Assembly (NCBI RefSeq): GCF_902168065.1
Contig: NZ_LR655721.1
Coordinates: 1-37,472, forward strand
Direction of reading: 5' to 3'
Origin: Mycobacterium tilburgii
GTDB taxonomy: Bacteria > Actinomycetota > Actinomycetes > Mycobacteriales > Mycobacteriaceae
Length of the DNA stretch: 37,472 bases
Shown: piece after piece, positions 7,301 through 14,805 of the stretch
Numbering within the stretch: position 1 is the stretch's first letter
Layout of the letters: the number at the start of each line of letters is the position of its first letter
Made by a program: the position numbers and the translations under genes
Notes under the pieces: model-generated
Database searches by the model: none
Told to the model about the DNA's origin: nothing
Seen by the model: only the letters and a program-made list of their open reading frames with translations

Positions 7301-8431
7301 GTGAACCGCCGCACGGCCATGAAGCTGCCACTAATGCTCGCAGCGGGTGCGGTCTTGGCCCACGCACCCCGTGTTGCCGCAGAAACCGGGCGGTGGTCGC
7401 CGGAGCGCGCCAAGACCTGGTATAAGGCGCAAGGATGGCTGGTCGGCGCGAACTACATCCCCTCGACCGCCATCAACCAACTGGAGATGTTTCAGGCGGG
7501 AACCTTTGACGCGCAACGCATCGACAGCGAATTGAGCGTCGCCCACGCCATGGGATTCAACACCATGCGGGTTTTCCTCCACGACCAACTGTGGGCCCAG
7601 AACCGCCAGGGCTTTCAGAGCCGCCTCGCCCAATTCGTCGCAATTGCCGCGCGCCGCGCCATCAAGCCACTCTTCGTCCTGTTCGACTCGTGCTGGGATC
7701 CGCTGCCCAAGTCCGGGCCGCAGCACCCGCCGGTGCGCGGGGTGCACAACTCCGGATGGGTGCAAAGCCCGGGAGCCGAGCGGCTCGGCGACCCGCGCTA
7801 CATCCCGGTGATGCAGGACTACGTCACGGGTGTGTTGCGACAGTTCCGCAATGACGACCGGGTGCTGGGGTGGGATCTGTGGAATGAGCCCGACAATCCA
7901 GCGAAGGAATACCGCAAGGTCGAACGCAAAGACAAGCTGCAACTCGTCGCCGACCTGCTGCCCCAGGTGTTCCGTTGGGCCCGCGCGGTCGATCCGGCGC
8001 AGCCGTTGACAAGTGGCGTCTGGCAAGGCTCTTGGGGAGATCCCGGCAGCCGGAGCACCATCAGCGGCATCCAGCTCGACAACGCCGACGTGATCACCTT
8101 CCACAACTACGGCAAGCCGGCCGAGTTCGCGTCGAAGATCAACGAGCTGACGCCGATGGGTCGGCCGATCCTGTGCACCGAATACATGGCCCGATCCCAG
8201 GGCAGCACCATCGAGACAATTCTTCCAATTGCCAAGCGGCACAACGTAGGTGCGTTCAACTGGGGCTTCGTCGCCGGCAAAACACAGACCTACTTCCCCT
8301 GGGACTCGTGGGATCACCCGTACACGGCGCCACCGAAACTCTGGTTTCACGACCTGCTGCTGCCCGACGGGCGGGCCTATCGCAGCAACGAGGTGCAAAC
8401 GGTGCGCGGGCTGACCGGCGGCATCGGCTGA
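7301..8431 (+). CDS. Exported glycoside hydrolase, GH5/TIM-barrel type
   Basis: This is a 376-residue protein. The GTG start at 7301 gives MNRRTAMKLPLMLAAGAVLA with an RR pair, a hydrophobic core and an AxA-like site (RVAAE, about residue 27), so export, possibly by Tat, is likely. An ATG at 7319 is an alternative start but loses the arginine pair. The GH clan A pattern is clear: FNTMRVFLHDQLW at about 86-98, GWDLWNEPDNP with the acid/base Glu196, and PILCTEYMAR with the probable nucleophile Glu294. The W/F-rich end NWGFVAGKTQTYFPWDSW follows. Such proteins are often labelled 1,4-beta-xylanase, but the substrate cannot be read from sequence. It is the only large intact gene between 887 and 10860. 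Confidence 0.85.
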   Translation: MNRRTAMKLPLMLAAGAVLAHAPRVAAETGRWSPERAKTWYKAQGWLVGANYIPSTAINQLEMFQAGTFDAQRIDSELSVAHAMGFNTMRVFLHDQLWAQNRQGFQSRLAQFVAIAARRAIKPLFVLFDSCWDPLPKSGPQHPPVRGVHNSGWVQSPGAERLGDPRYIPVMQDYVTGVLRQFRNDDRVLGWDLWNEPDNPAKEYRKVERKDKLQLVADLLPQVFRWARAVDPAQPLTSGVWQGSWGDPGSRSTISGIQLDNADVITFHNYGKPAEFASKINELTPMGRPILCTEYMARSQGSTIETILPIAKRHNVGAFNWGFVAGKTQTYFPWDSWDHPYTAPPKLWFHDLLLPDGRAYRSNEVQTVRGLTGGIG

Positions 8432-8464
8432 CTCCGTAGCCGGTCACCACCCGACGGTCCGGTG

Positions 8465-8860
8465 CTAACCACGGTCCGACGCGGCAAGGTTCTGCGCGAC
8501 CTCCCGCTGCCAGAACTTGTTGGCGTGGTTGGTGTCTACCTTGATTTCGAAGCGATCCGTCATCTCGGCGGTGACTTCGGCGACGTCGACGTAGAACTGC
8601 CCATACCAGCGTCGGTGCTGATACACCGCGCCGGCCTCCTCGGTGAGCAACGGATTTTCGATGCGGGTCTTGTATCGACGTCGTCCAGGAAGCCCTCACC
8701 GAACGAGCGGCTCATCGCGGCGGCCAGCTTGGTCGCGCCGGCCGCCGGCAAACCGGGAAACTCCTGGACCGCCACGCCCCACTGCAAGACGAACGAGTCG
8801 TGCGTGACCGGATAGTGGCAGTTGATCAGTGCCACCTCAATCGTGAAGTCCGGCGCCACG
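8465..8860 (-). pseudogene. KshA-like Rieske oxygenase, C-terminal fragment
   Basis: Minus-strand pieces TIEVALINCHYPVTHDSFVL, GVAVQEFPGL and KLAAAMSRSFGEGFLDDVD lie in one frame. LLTEEAGAVYQHRRWYGQFY, VDVAEVTAEMTDRFEIKVDT and HANKFWQREVAQNLA lie in another. Together they match the C-terminal third of 3-ketosteroid-9-alpha-hydroxylase oxygenase subunits (KshA, Rv3526). The Rieske CxH...CxxH site and mononuclear-iron ligands are missing, and one frameshift lies near 8680. At 8860 the fragment abuts, head to head, the truncated front of a TetR regulator. Whether the true kshA exists elsewhere cannot be seen here. Confidence 0.8.
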
Positions 8861-8864
8861 TCGT

Positions 8865-9402
8865 TGCGTCGGAGCCACCACGCTCTACCGCCACTTCGCC
8901 GACAAGGACGATCTGGTGGTCGCGGTGCTCGACGAGTTGATCGCCGAGGCCCGCGCGGGCACGGATACCGCGGCGGACATCCCCGACGCGCTCGAGGCGT
9001 TCCGCTCGATGTTCATCGGCAGTTGCGAACCCAGCGACGCCGACACGGCGACAATTCTGCGGCTCGCAACCGCGCACCCGGGCGCACGCCCATCGGCTGA
9101 TCGTCGACCTCGTCGAACCGTTCACCACGCGGCTCCGCAAGGCCGGAGCGCTGCATTCTGACGTCACGGCCGACGACATCGCGATGTTCACCCGGATGAC
9201 CGTCGCCGACGACGACCATGCGGGCCGAGCCAAGGCGGTGCAGGTGTTGCTCACCGGACTGATCCAAACAGCCGAGGCCGCGCGAAAGACCAGCGTCGGC
9301 CGGAAGAAGGCGCGCGGCCGTAACGCCGGCTCGGGCCGCACCTTACTCTCCGAGAGCGGCCCGATTGCTATGCGATCTGTATGCGCTCGTCTCCGATCTT
9401 AA
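8865..9402 (+). pseudogene. TetR-family regulator, 5'-truncated and frameshifted
   Basis: The sequence begins at TTLYRHFADKDDLVVAVLDE, the recognition helix of a TetR DNA-binding domain, with the earlier helices missing. The ligand-domain part continues LIAEARAGTDTAADIPDALE, AFRSMFIGSCEPSDADTATI and LRLATAHP. It then shifts frame to LIVDLVEPFTTRLRKAGALH, DVTADDIAMFTRMTVADDDH and a basic tail ARKTSVGRKKARGR, ending by 9402. At least two frameshifts and a 5' deletion make it non-functional. Confidence 0.8.
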
Positions 9403-9670
9403 CCTCGATACGCAGCGCGCCACCGATTGCTTCGACGTAGCGGCGCAATGTGTCGACCTGAGTGCGCTCGCTCTTTTCGCGTTCAACCTTTGAAACACTG
9501 TTCTGGCTGACATGCATAATTTCTGCCACGTAGACCTGAGTGAGATCGAGAGCTTCTCGCAGCTCACGCAGCTTATATGCGCGAACGTCAGACAATATAC
9601 GGGCCTTATGCGTGTCAATCGCAGCTCGGTCGACCGGTCGCTTGGTGAGCCAATCATTCAAGGTGGCCAC
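9368..9670 (-). CDS. XRE-family antitoxin (HigA-like)
   Basis: This is an intact 100-residue protein. A Cro/C1-type helix-turn-helix is visible at about residues 40-75 (LREALDLTQVYVAEIMHVSQ, SVSKVEREKSERTQVDTLRR), and the tail RIEVKIGDERIQIA probably pairs with the partner. The start is GTG at 9668-9670, which overlaps the ancestral toxin stop by one base (TAGTG). This is the translational coupling usual for toxin-first HigBA/Gp49-type modules. HigA-type proteins bind their toxin and repress their own promoter. Here the antitoxin is intact while the toxin gene upstream is broken. Confidence 0.8.
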   Translation of the reverse strand: MATLNDWLTKRPVDRAAIDTHKARILSDVRAYKLRELREALDLTQVYVAEIMHVSQNSVSKVEREKSERTQVDTLRRYVEAIGGALRIEVKIGDERIQIA

Positions 9671-9671
9671 T

Positions 9672-9990
9672 ATCCACCCTCCCTTCCTTTGCGTCGCAGT
9701 TCCTCTAAGTGTTAGTCGAGAAACTCATCCGCGATCGGGATGTTGTCCTTATACCAACGGCCCCATCGCCCGGATTTGTCACCCGCAACAAGAAGAACCG
9801 CGATTCGCCATGGATCGAATGCGAACAATACCCGAAACTCATTTATTACGTCACAGGTAGGTGGTCCCGTTTCGTCATGCAGACAAGGTGGGGATGACTG
9901 ACTTGCAGCCAAGTTCGTCAGATGACGCCGACGCCCTCGCTGACATCGTGAAGCAGGCTAAGCCACTCGAGGGTCTCCACCGTCTTAAGC
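9672..9990 (-). pseudogene. HigB/Gp49-like toxin, broken
   Basis: The minus strand carries EFRVLFAFDPWRIAVLLVAG, DKSGRWGRWYKDNIPIADEF and LD, the conserved C-terminal half of phage Gp49/RelE-superfamily HigB toxins. A TAA at 9712-9714 interrupts LD before HLEELRRKGREGG and the ancestral stop at 9672. Upstream, the N-terminal part (EWLSLLHDVSEGVGVI, then DELGCKSVIPTL) is in two other frames with further stops, so no full-length toxin can be made. The 5' end runs into a 12-G tract at 10000-10011. The frame assignment upstream of 9880 is by pattern and is less certain. Confidence 0.7.
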
Positions 9991-9999
9991 TCTTTCCGC

Positions 10000-10011
10000 G
10001 GGGGGGGGGGG
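10000..10011 (+). repeat. Homopolymer of 12 G
   Basis: An uninterrupted run of 12 guanines follows TTTCCGC and precedes AGATAATTC. It is the longest homopolymer I see in the window and lies just upstream of the broken toxin gene. Such tracts slip during replication and are also prone to sequencing error. Confidence 0.9.
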
Positions 10012-10071
10012 AGATAATTCTGTACAGAGGATGAATCCCGCGCTCTCCTCTGGGAGTCCAGTAACTAGCAC

Positions 10072-10092
10072 GGATTTCCCGGGAAAATCCGG
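10072..10092. repeat. 21-base inverted repeat with one bulged base
   Basis: CGGATTTCCC at the left is complementary to GGGAAATCCG at the right except for one extra A in the right arm, centred on CCCGGG. It lies in the unassigned stretch between the toxin remnant and the integrase remnant. It may be an operator or a decayed hairpin. Confidence 0.6.
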
Positions 10093-10162
10093 CCGCAGCG
10101 TTGTCCACAGTTCTACGCTTCAAACACTCATCATTTCCCCGTTCGAGGAAGGCGGTCGCCTT

Positions 10163-10410
10163 ATGTCACGATACATAACCAGAATCATCATCCTGGCCTT
10201 CGTCCGCGCTTTCACCGCCACAATGGTTGCCGGGTGCGTATCGCAACCCGCGTGCGCCAAGTGGCGCCGAACGTCGAATTCTGCGGCGCATAAGCACGCA
10301 CCTTTGCGGCAAACACCGAAACCCTCAACCTTTTTAATGCTGGCAGTAAAAAGGCTTATGGGCGCCGACAAGTCGGGGCTGTTTGACTTAAGTGCCGGGC
10401 TTGGAGTCCA
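10163..10410 (+). pseudogene. Lipoprotein-like signal peptide remnant fused to integrase frame
   Basis: The ATG at 10163, preceded by GAGGAAGG at 10145-10152, begins MSRYITRIIILAFVRAFTAT and MVAGCVSQPACAK. This reads as a basic n-region, a hydrophobic core and a VAGC lipobox-like site near residue 25. The sequence after it is low-complexity and basic, without family resemblance. The same frame then runs into the integrase remnant near 10420. The best reading is the front of a lost lipoprotein gene joined by deletion to the integrase fragment, but a chance signal-like sequence is possible. Confidence 0.35.
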
Positions 10411-10826
10411 AGCGGCGCGCGAAGTCGATAAAACCGAAGCGCAAACACGTCTACCGGTGCCCAAATTCGTAATGACAAAACTCAAGAATCAGATCGGCGG
10501 GCATGGTCCTGATGCCCTCGTGTTCCGCCGAGGCGAGGACTACGCAGCCGGCCAGAAGTCCAGCGGCGGTTGGTTCGCCGAGGCGGTCAAACGTGCCAAG
10601 GTGCAGCGGGTCACCCCGCACGATATGGGACACTCCGCGGCCAGCTTGGCAATCGGCACAGGCGCCAACGAGCTAGCCGTCAGCCGCACGCTCGGCCACG
10701 AAAATTCGGGAGCGACTCGTGCCCGGCGGATCCGTTCAACACCGATCTTGATGCTGTCGCGGTCGCTCTTCACAACTCGTACTCACCTGCGAGTGTGGGC
10801 AAACCAAGGTCAGCGAACAGAGAAAT
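10411..10826 (+). pseudogene. Phage-type tyrosine integrase, C-terminal remnant (Rv3751-like)
   Basis: The frame reads RLPVPKFVMTKLKNQIGGHG, PDALVFRRGEDY, SSGGWFAEAVKRAKVQRVTP, HDMGHSAASLAIGTGANELA and VSRTLGHENSG. This is the catalytic domain of tyrosine recombinases. The HxxR box is HDMGH, so the active-site arginine is replaced by glycine. After ENSG the frame is lost, and the family's DVYADLF nucleophile region is missing; the adjacent frame shows only ADPFNTDLDAVAVAL. It ends next to tRNA-Ser(CGA), the expected insertion target of such integrases and the position of the integrase fragment Rv3751 in M. tuberculosis. Confidence 0.8.
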
Positions 10827-10858
10827 AGCCCCTTACCCGCATTGCAGGTTTCGGGGCT
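10827..10858 (-). terminator. Stem-loop after tRNA-Ser(CGA)
   Basis: On the minus strand, 4 bases after the tRNA 3' end, AGCCCC pairs with GGGGCT. An inner CCTGC-AAT-GCGGG hairpin lies between them, and ATTTCTCTG follows. The position and the T-rich flank suit an intrinsic terminator for the tRNA. Confidence 0.6.
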
Positions 10859-10862
10859 TTGG

Positions 10863-10949
10863 CGGTGGCGGAGGGATTTGAACCCTCGGACGGTTTTAGC
10901 CGTCACACGCTTTCGAGGCGTGCTCCTTAGGCCGCTCGGACACGCCACC
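10863..10949 (-). tRNA. serX: tRNA-Ser(CGA)
   Basis: This 87-base type II tRNA has acceptor GGTGGCG pairing with CGCCACC and discriminator G. The anticodon arm is CACGC-CTCGAAA-GCGTG, giving anticodon CGA. A long variable arm (GACGG...CCGTC) is followed by T-loop TTCAAAT. It reads UCG codons. It lies between the integrase remnant and tadA, as serX does in M. tuberculosis. Confidence 0.95.
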
Positions 10950-10978
10950 GCCGAGCAGCTTACCCAACCGGCGCCCGC

Positions 10979-11458
10979 TCACCCCAATCGCTGGCGGGCG
11001 AAAAACTCTTCCAGCCGCGCGGCGCACTGTTCTGCCAGCACACCGCCCCGCACCTCGGGTCGGTGATTGAGCCGGCGGTCGCGGACCACATCCAATAGCG
11101 ACCCGACCGCGCCGGTCTTGGGTTCCCGCGCGCCGAACACCAGCCGCGCGACGCGGGCCAGGATCAGCGCGCCCGCGCACATCGTGCACGGCTCGACGGT
11201 GACCGCCAGCGTGGTTCCCTCCAACCGCCACCCGTCGCCGAGCGCCGCGGCCGCCACGCGCAGCGCCAAGACTTCCGCGTGCGCGGTCGGATCACCAAGG
11301 GCCTCTCGGGCATTCGCAGCTCGGGCGAGTTCGGTTCCGTCGGCGGCGACGATCACCGCCCCGATCGGCACGTCGCGCAGGCCCGCGGTGCCCGCAACCT
11401 CCAGGGCGGCGCGGATCAAGTCTTCGTCCGTCCTCGCCGACCCGGCGCTAGCGATCAC
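10979..11458 (-). CDS. tadA: tRNA-specific adenosine deaminase TadA
   Basis: This is a 159-residue protein of the cytidine/deoxycytidylate deaminase fold. Zinc and catalytic residues are visible in TAHAEVLAL (His60, Glu62) and VEPCTMCAGAL (Cys91, Cys94). TadA converts A34 to inosine in tRNA-Arg(ACG), and such a tRNA is encoded at 22896-22968 in this window. The start ATG at 11458 overlaps the stop of the upstream partner gene by 4 bases (ATGA), so the two are translationally coupled. The order matches Rv3753c-Rv3752c. The frame is intact. Confidence 0.95.
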   Translation of the reverse strand: MIASAGSARTDEDLIRAALEVAGTAGLRDVPIGAVIVAADGTELARAANAREALGDPTAHAEVLALRVAAAALGDGWRLEGTTLAVTVEPCTMCAGALILARVARLVFGAREPKTGAVGSLLDVVRDRRLNHRPEVRGGVLAEQCAARLEEFFARQRLG

Positions 11459-11976
11459 CGACCCAAGCGGTCGATCACCACCGACAGCTGGTCGGCGAAG
11501 CCCATCTCGCGGGCAATGCGACCCAGCTGCTCGTCGGCGTACAGATCGGACTCGTCGAGGATGACACTCAGCACCGCCTCGGGCAACCCGATGTCGGACA
11601 GCAGTCCCAGGTCGCCCTCCTCGAACGGCTCCGAGTCCTCCAGATCCTCGGGGTCGATGTCGGCGTCCAGGTTGTCCAACACCTCGGCGGCGATGTCATA
11701 GTCCAGCGCCGCGGTGGCATCCGAGAGCAGCAGCCGTGTGCCCGACGGCGCTGGCCGCACGATGACGAAGAACTCGTCGTCAATGTCGAGCAAACCAAAG
11801 ACCGCGCCCGCGCTACGGAGTTCGCGCAGTTCCGTCTCGGCGGCGGCCAAATTCGTCAGCGATTTCGGCGACATCACAGAACAACGCCATTGGCCCTCTT
11901 CGTGTACGACGGCGACACCAAAGCCGTCCGGCGTGTCCACGGACGCCCCTTGCGTTGCGGCCCGCTCTCGTCCCAT
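11455..11976 (-). CDS. tRNA adenosine deaminase-associated protein (Rv3753c type)
   Basis: This 173-residue acidic protein contains FGVAVVHEEGQWRCSVMSPK near the N-terminus and a strongly acidic middle (DYDIAAEVLDNLDADIDPED, about residues 98-117). It ends MGFADQLSVVIDRLGR. Actinobacterial genomes regularly place this family directly before tadA, hence the name; no biochemical role is established. It lies head to head with tyrA, separated by about 100 bases that must hold both promoters. The frame is intact. Confidence 0.85.
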   Translation of the reverse strand: MGRERAATQGASVDTPDGFGVAVVHEEGQWRCSVMSPKSLTNLAAAETELRELRSAGAVFGLLDIDDEFFVIVRPAPSGTRLLLSDATAALDYDIAAEVLDNLDADIDPEDLEDSEPFEEGDLGLLSDIGLPEAVLSVILDESDLYADEQLGRIAREMGFADQLSVVIDRLGR

Positions 11977-12077
11977 GGCCGCCTACGCTAGTCGCTGACC
12001 AGGCCGCTTGACCAGACAGCACCCGCCGCCGCGGGGACCTGCAGCCACCGTTCTCCGCCCAACTGTGCCAACCTTGG

Positions 12078-13064
12078 ATGGTGTCTGCGACTTCGACCGG
12101 GGCGGGAAGCAGAACCCCGGTATGCGTGCTCGGCTTGGGACTGATCGGCGGCTCGATCATGCGGGCCGCCGCGGCCGCGGGCCGCGAGGTGTTCGGGTAC
12201 AACCGCTCGGTGGAGGGCGCGCACGGCGCCCTCGCCGAGGGGTTCGCCGCCACCACCGACCTCCACGACACGCTCACCCGAGCCGCCGACACCGGCGCGC
12301 TGATCGTGCTGGCCGTGCCGATGCCGGCCCTGCCGCTGATGCTTGCCCACGTCAGCGAATTGGCCCCCAAATGCCCGCTCACCGACGTGACCAGCGTCAA
12401 ATCGGCGGTGCTCGACGAGGTCATCGCGGCGGGACTGCAGGAGCGATTCGTGGGCGGTCACCCGATGACCGGCGCCGAAAGCTCGGGATGGTCGGCGGGG
12501 CACGCCGGATTGTTCACCGCCGCCCCCTGGGTGGTCAGCGTCGACGACCACGTCGACCCGGTGGTGTGGTGGATGGTGATGAACTTGGCGCTGGAGTGCG
12601 GCGCGGTGGTGGTCCCGGCCAAATCGGACGCGCACGACGCCGCCGCGGCCGCCATCTCCCACCTGCCGCACCTGCTGGCCGAGGCGCTGGCCGTCACGGC
12701 GGCGGAGGTACCGCTCGCTTTCGCCCTAGCCGCCGGATCCTTCCGGGACGGCACCCGGGTGGCCGGCAGCGCCCCCGACCTGGTGCGCGCCATGTGCGAA
12801 GGCAACAGCAGCCACCTGCTGACGGCTGTCGACCGGGTGATGGACCTGCTCAGCCGGGCCCGCGACTCGCTGGACTGGGATAACTCGGTGGCCGAACTCA
12901 TCGAGGCCGGCCACGCCGCACGGACGCGCTACGACCGCTTTCCGCGCTCGGACATCTTCGCCGTGGTGATCGGCGCGGAGAACTGGCGCGAGGAGTTGGC
13001 CGCCGCCGGGCGAGCGGGCGGCGTGATCAGATCCGCTCTGCCAATCCGGGATAGTCCACGATGA
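12078..13064 (+). CDS. tyrA: Prephenate dehydrogenase TyrA
   Basis: This 328-residue enzyme carries out the NAD-dependent oxidative decarboxylation of prephenate in tyrosine synthesis. The N-terminal dinucleotide fold shows [10 protein letters not shown] (GxGxxG, residues 18-25). [11 protein letters not shown] and [18 protein letters not shown] (around residues 132-149) are the conserved prephenate-binding region, and a helical dimerisation domain ends [18 protein letters not shown]. The start ATG at 12078 could be replaced by GTG at 12081. The 3' end overlaps the convergent DUF1089 gene by 38 bases. The order matches Rv3754. Intact. Confidence 0.95.
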   Translation: MVSATSTGAGSRTPVCVLGLGLIGGSIMRAAAAAGREVFGYNRSVEGAHGALAEGFAATTDLHDTLTRAADTGALIVLAVPMPALPLMLAHVSELAPKCPLTDVTSVKSAVLDEVIAAGLQERFVGGHPMTGAESSGWSAGHAGLFTAAPWVVSVDDHVDPVVWWMVMNLALECGAVVVPAKSDAHDAAAAAISHLPHLLAEALAVTAAEVPLAFALAAGSFRDGTRVAGSAPDLVRAMCEGNSSHLLTAVDRVMDLLSRARDSLDWDNSVAELIEAGHAARTRYDRFPRSDIFAVVIGAENWREELAAAGRAGGVIRSALPIRDSPR

Positions 13065-13623
13065 ACCCGTCCGCGTCGACGCTCACCGTGGTGTCGGCTA
13101 CCGGCGAATGCAACTTGATCCCGTCCAATCGGCCCTCGCTGGCATAGCTCACCGTCGCCGGGGTGACCGACATCTCCGGCACGTTGACGTAGACCATCGG
13201 CAGCGCGGTGCTGTCCGCGTGTTCGTGGAGCCCGAGCCGGCGGATGGGTAAGGCGTTGAAGAACGGGCTGAACACCACATCGACGTCCAGCGCCCCCTGG
13301 TATCCCTCGCGCCACTCGCCCTGGTGATCGGTGATCATCCACATGTTCTCTTCGTCACGGGCGATCGCCAGTTGCCGCTCCCGCTCCGCGAGGGTGATCG
13401 TCAGCCCGAACCGCTTGGTGGCGCCACTGTCGTCGGTCTGCAGCTCGTAGAAGGCTCCGAGGGCGGGATTGCTATCGGTGGCCGCGGCGACGATACGGCC
13501 GGTGGCCTTGATTCGCTTGCCGGACACCTGAACTCGCACCGATTCCATGCGGGAGATGTCAGGCGCGCGCCAGGTCAGCATCGTGGGCCAGACGCGTTGA
13601 GTCGGGTCAGAGGGGCTGTTCAC
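13027..13623 (-). CDS. Putative glycolipid-binding DUF1089 protein (Rv3755c type)
   Basis: This 198-residue protein starts at GTG 13621-13623. It contains [60 protein letters not shown] and [11 protein letters not shown]. WREGYxGAxDVDVxxSPxTNTLPIRRL is the signature of the putative glycolipid-binding family (PF06475), so a beta-rich lipid-binding fold is expected. The ligand is unknown. It is convergent with tyrA and overlaps it by 38 bases. The frame is intact and the position matches Rv3755c. The proXVWZ genes that follow in M. tuberculosis are absent here. Confidence 0.85.
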   Translation of the reverse strand: MNSPSDPTQRVWPTMLTWRAPDISRMESVRVQVSGKRIKATGRIVAAATDSNPALGAFYELQTDDSGATKRFGLTITLAERERQLAIARDEENMWMITDHQGEWREGYQGALDVDVVFSPFFNALPIRRLGLHEHADSTALPMVYVNVPEMSVTPATVSYASEGRLDGIKLHSPVADTTVSVDADGFIVDYPGLAERI

Positions 13624-13803
13624 ACTCCATACCGTAAAACTTGGTCACTGACCGCGGCAGGCTGGTCGCCAACTGCGGTCTGCGTCACATCGCCGCGCCG
13701 ATGGGCCGGCGCTAACGGCAGAATCGGCCCGACGCCCGGCCCGAAAGCGGACGGTTTGGCGGGTCTGGTTTCAATCTGGTCACGATCGGATAAAGATGGA
13801 TCT

Positions 13804-14172
13804 ATGAGCAGCATCACTCCTGGTTTGCCGGGTAACCCGCCGCCCGAACCGCCTTCGCCGCCCCCCACACCCGCGTCAGGACCCCGCGGCGCAAAACCCG
13901 CCGACCCCGCAATCGGCTTCACCCGCGCCGGAGCACTCTGGACGGCCTTGATCGCGGGTTTCCTGATTTTAATCCTGCTGCTGATTTTCATCATCCAGAA
14001 CACGACGTCGACGCCGTTCCAGTTCTTGGGCTGGCACTGGACCCTGCCGCTGGGCGTGGCCATCCTGCTCGCGGCCGTCGTCGGCGGCCTGCTGACGGTA
14101 GCCGTCGGGACCGCGCGGATCCTGCAGTTGCGCCGCGCCGCCAAGAAGCAGCACACCGCTTCGCGCGGCTAG
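13804..14172 (+). CDS. LapA-domain membrane protein (Rv3760 type)
   Basis: This 122-residue protein has a Pro/Gly-rich cytoplasmic front (residues 1-38) and two transmembrane segments, about 44-68 (LWTALIAGFLILILLLIFII) and 80-105. IQNTTSTPFQFLGWHWTLPL lies between them. The pattern TM-IQN..xxxxxFLxWxxxLPLGxxLLxAxxxG is the LapA/DUF1049 signature (lipopolysaccharide-assembly-like protein A). It ends in a basic tail, RRAAKKQHTAS. Its function in mycobacteria is unknown. Intact; same place as Rv3760. Confidence 0.85.
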   Translation: MSSITPGLPGNPPPEPPSPPPTPASGPRGAKPADPAIGFTRAGALWTALIAGFLILILLLIFIIQNTTSTPFQFLGWHWTLPLGVAILLAAVVGGLLTVAVGTARILQLRRAAKKQHTASRG

Positions 14173-14276
14173 CCGGGCAGCCTGGCCAGCTCCGCCAGAC
14201 CGCGCGAGATCAACGACGCGACGACTTCGGGCGTGTGCTCGGACTCCTTGTCGCTGGCCTGATCGGATATGCGCCG
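14172..14276 (-). pseudogene. Possible C-terminal remnant of a minus-strand gene
   Basis: The minus strand reads ISDQASDKESEHTPEVVASL, ISRGLAELARLPG and a stop at 14170-14172. This looks like a genuine protein end, with a helical, alternating pattern. In M. tuberculosis the neighbouring Rv3761c is on this strand. Only about 35 residues remain before the plus-strand phosphotransferase remnant begins. The family cannot be named. Confidence 0.3.
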
Positions 14277-14286
14277 ACGGAAGTCG

Positions 14287-14805
14287 ATGCCCGCCGACGA
14301 CACCGGCACCGTGCTGGGCCTGCTGTTCTACGTGATGCGGGCGATCGACGGCTGGAGCCCGATGGACGGTGGCTGGCAGCCGCCGTTCGACACCGATCTG
14401 GAGGCCCGGCGCGGGTTGGCGTTCCAACTCGTCGAGGGGGCCGCCAAACTCGGCCGCGTCGACTGGCGGGGCCAGGGCCTCGAGGGCTTCGGTCGCCCGG
14501 ACGGATTCCACGACCGCCAGGTCGATCGCTGGCTGGCGTTCCTCGACTCGTACCGGGTGCGCGAGCTGCCCGGGCTGCATGAGGCCGCCGACTGGCTGCG
14601 TCGCAACCGGCCCACGTCGTACCGGCCCGGGATCATGCACGGCGACTACCGGTTCGCCAATGTGGTTCGCGCATGGCAGCCGGCCCCGCCTCGCCGCGAT
14701 CGTGGACTGGGAGATGACGACGGTCGGAGACCCGTTGCTGGACCTGGCCTGGGCGCTGCTGGGCTACGACGACGAAAACCCCCAAGGCCGACGGGTTTTA
14801 TCTGG
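14287..14805 (+). pseudogene. APH-family phosphotransferase remnant
   Basis: The frame gives GLLFYVMRAIDGWSPMDGGW, LEARRGLAFQLVEGAAKLGR and SYRVRELPGLHEAADWLRRN. These are followed by IMHGDYRFANVV, the Brenner box HGDYxxxN. A frameshift near 14680 separates this from AAIVDWEMTTVGDPLLDLAW, which contains the metal-binding DxE. The N-terminal lobe with the nucleotide loop is missing, and after YDDENPQ the sequence changes to an acyl-CoA dehydrogenase. Such APH-like proteins neighbour acyl-CoA dehydrogenases in mycobacteria (FadE36/Rv3761c type, where annotation often confuses the two). Confidence 0.8.

Noticed and set aside
7331..8398. 355-codon minus-strand open frame
   Set aside because: It is a shadow of the glycosidase gene, composed of Arg/Gly/Val-rich sequence with no family features.
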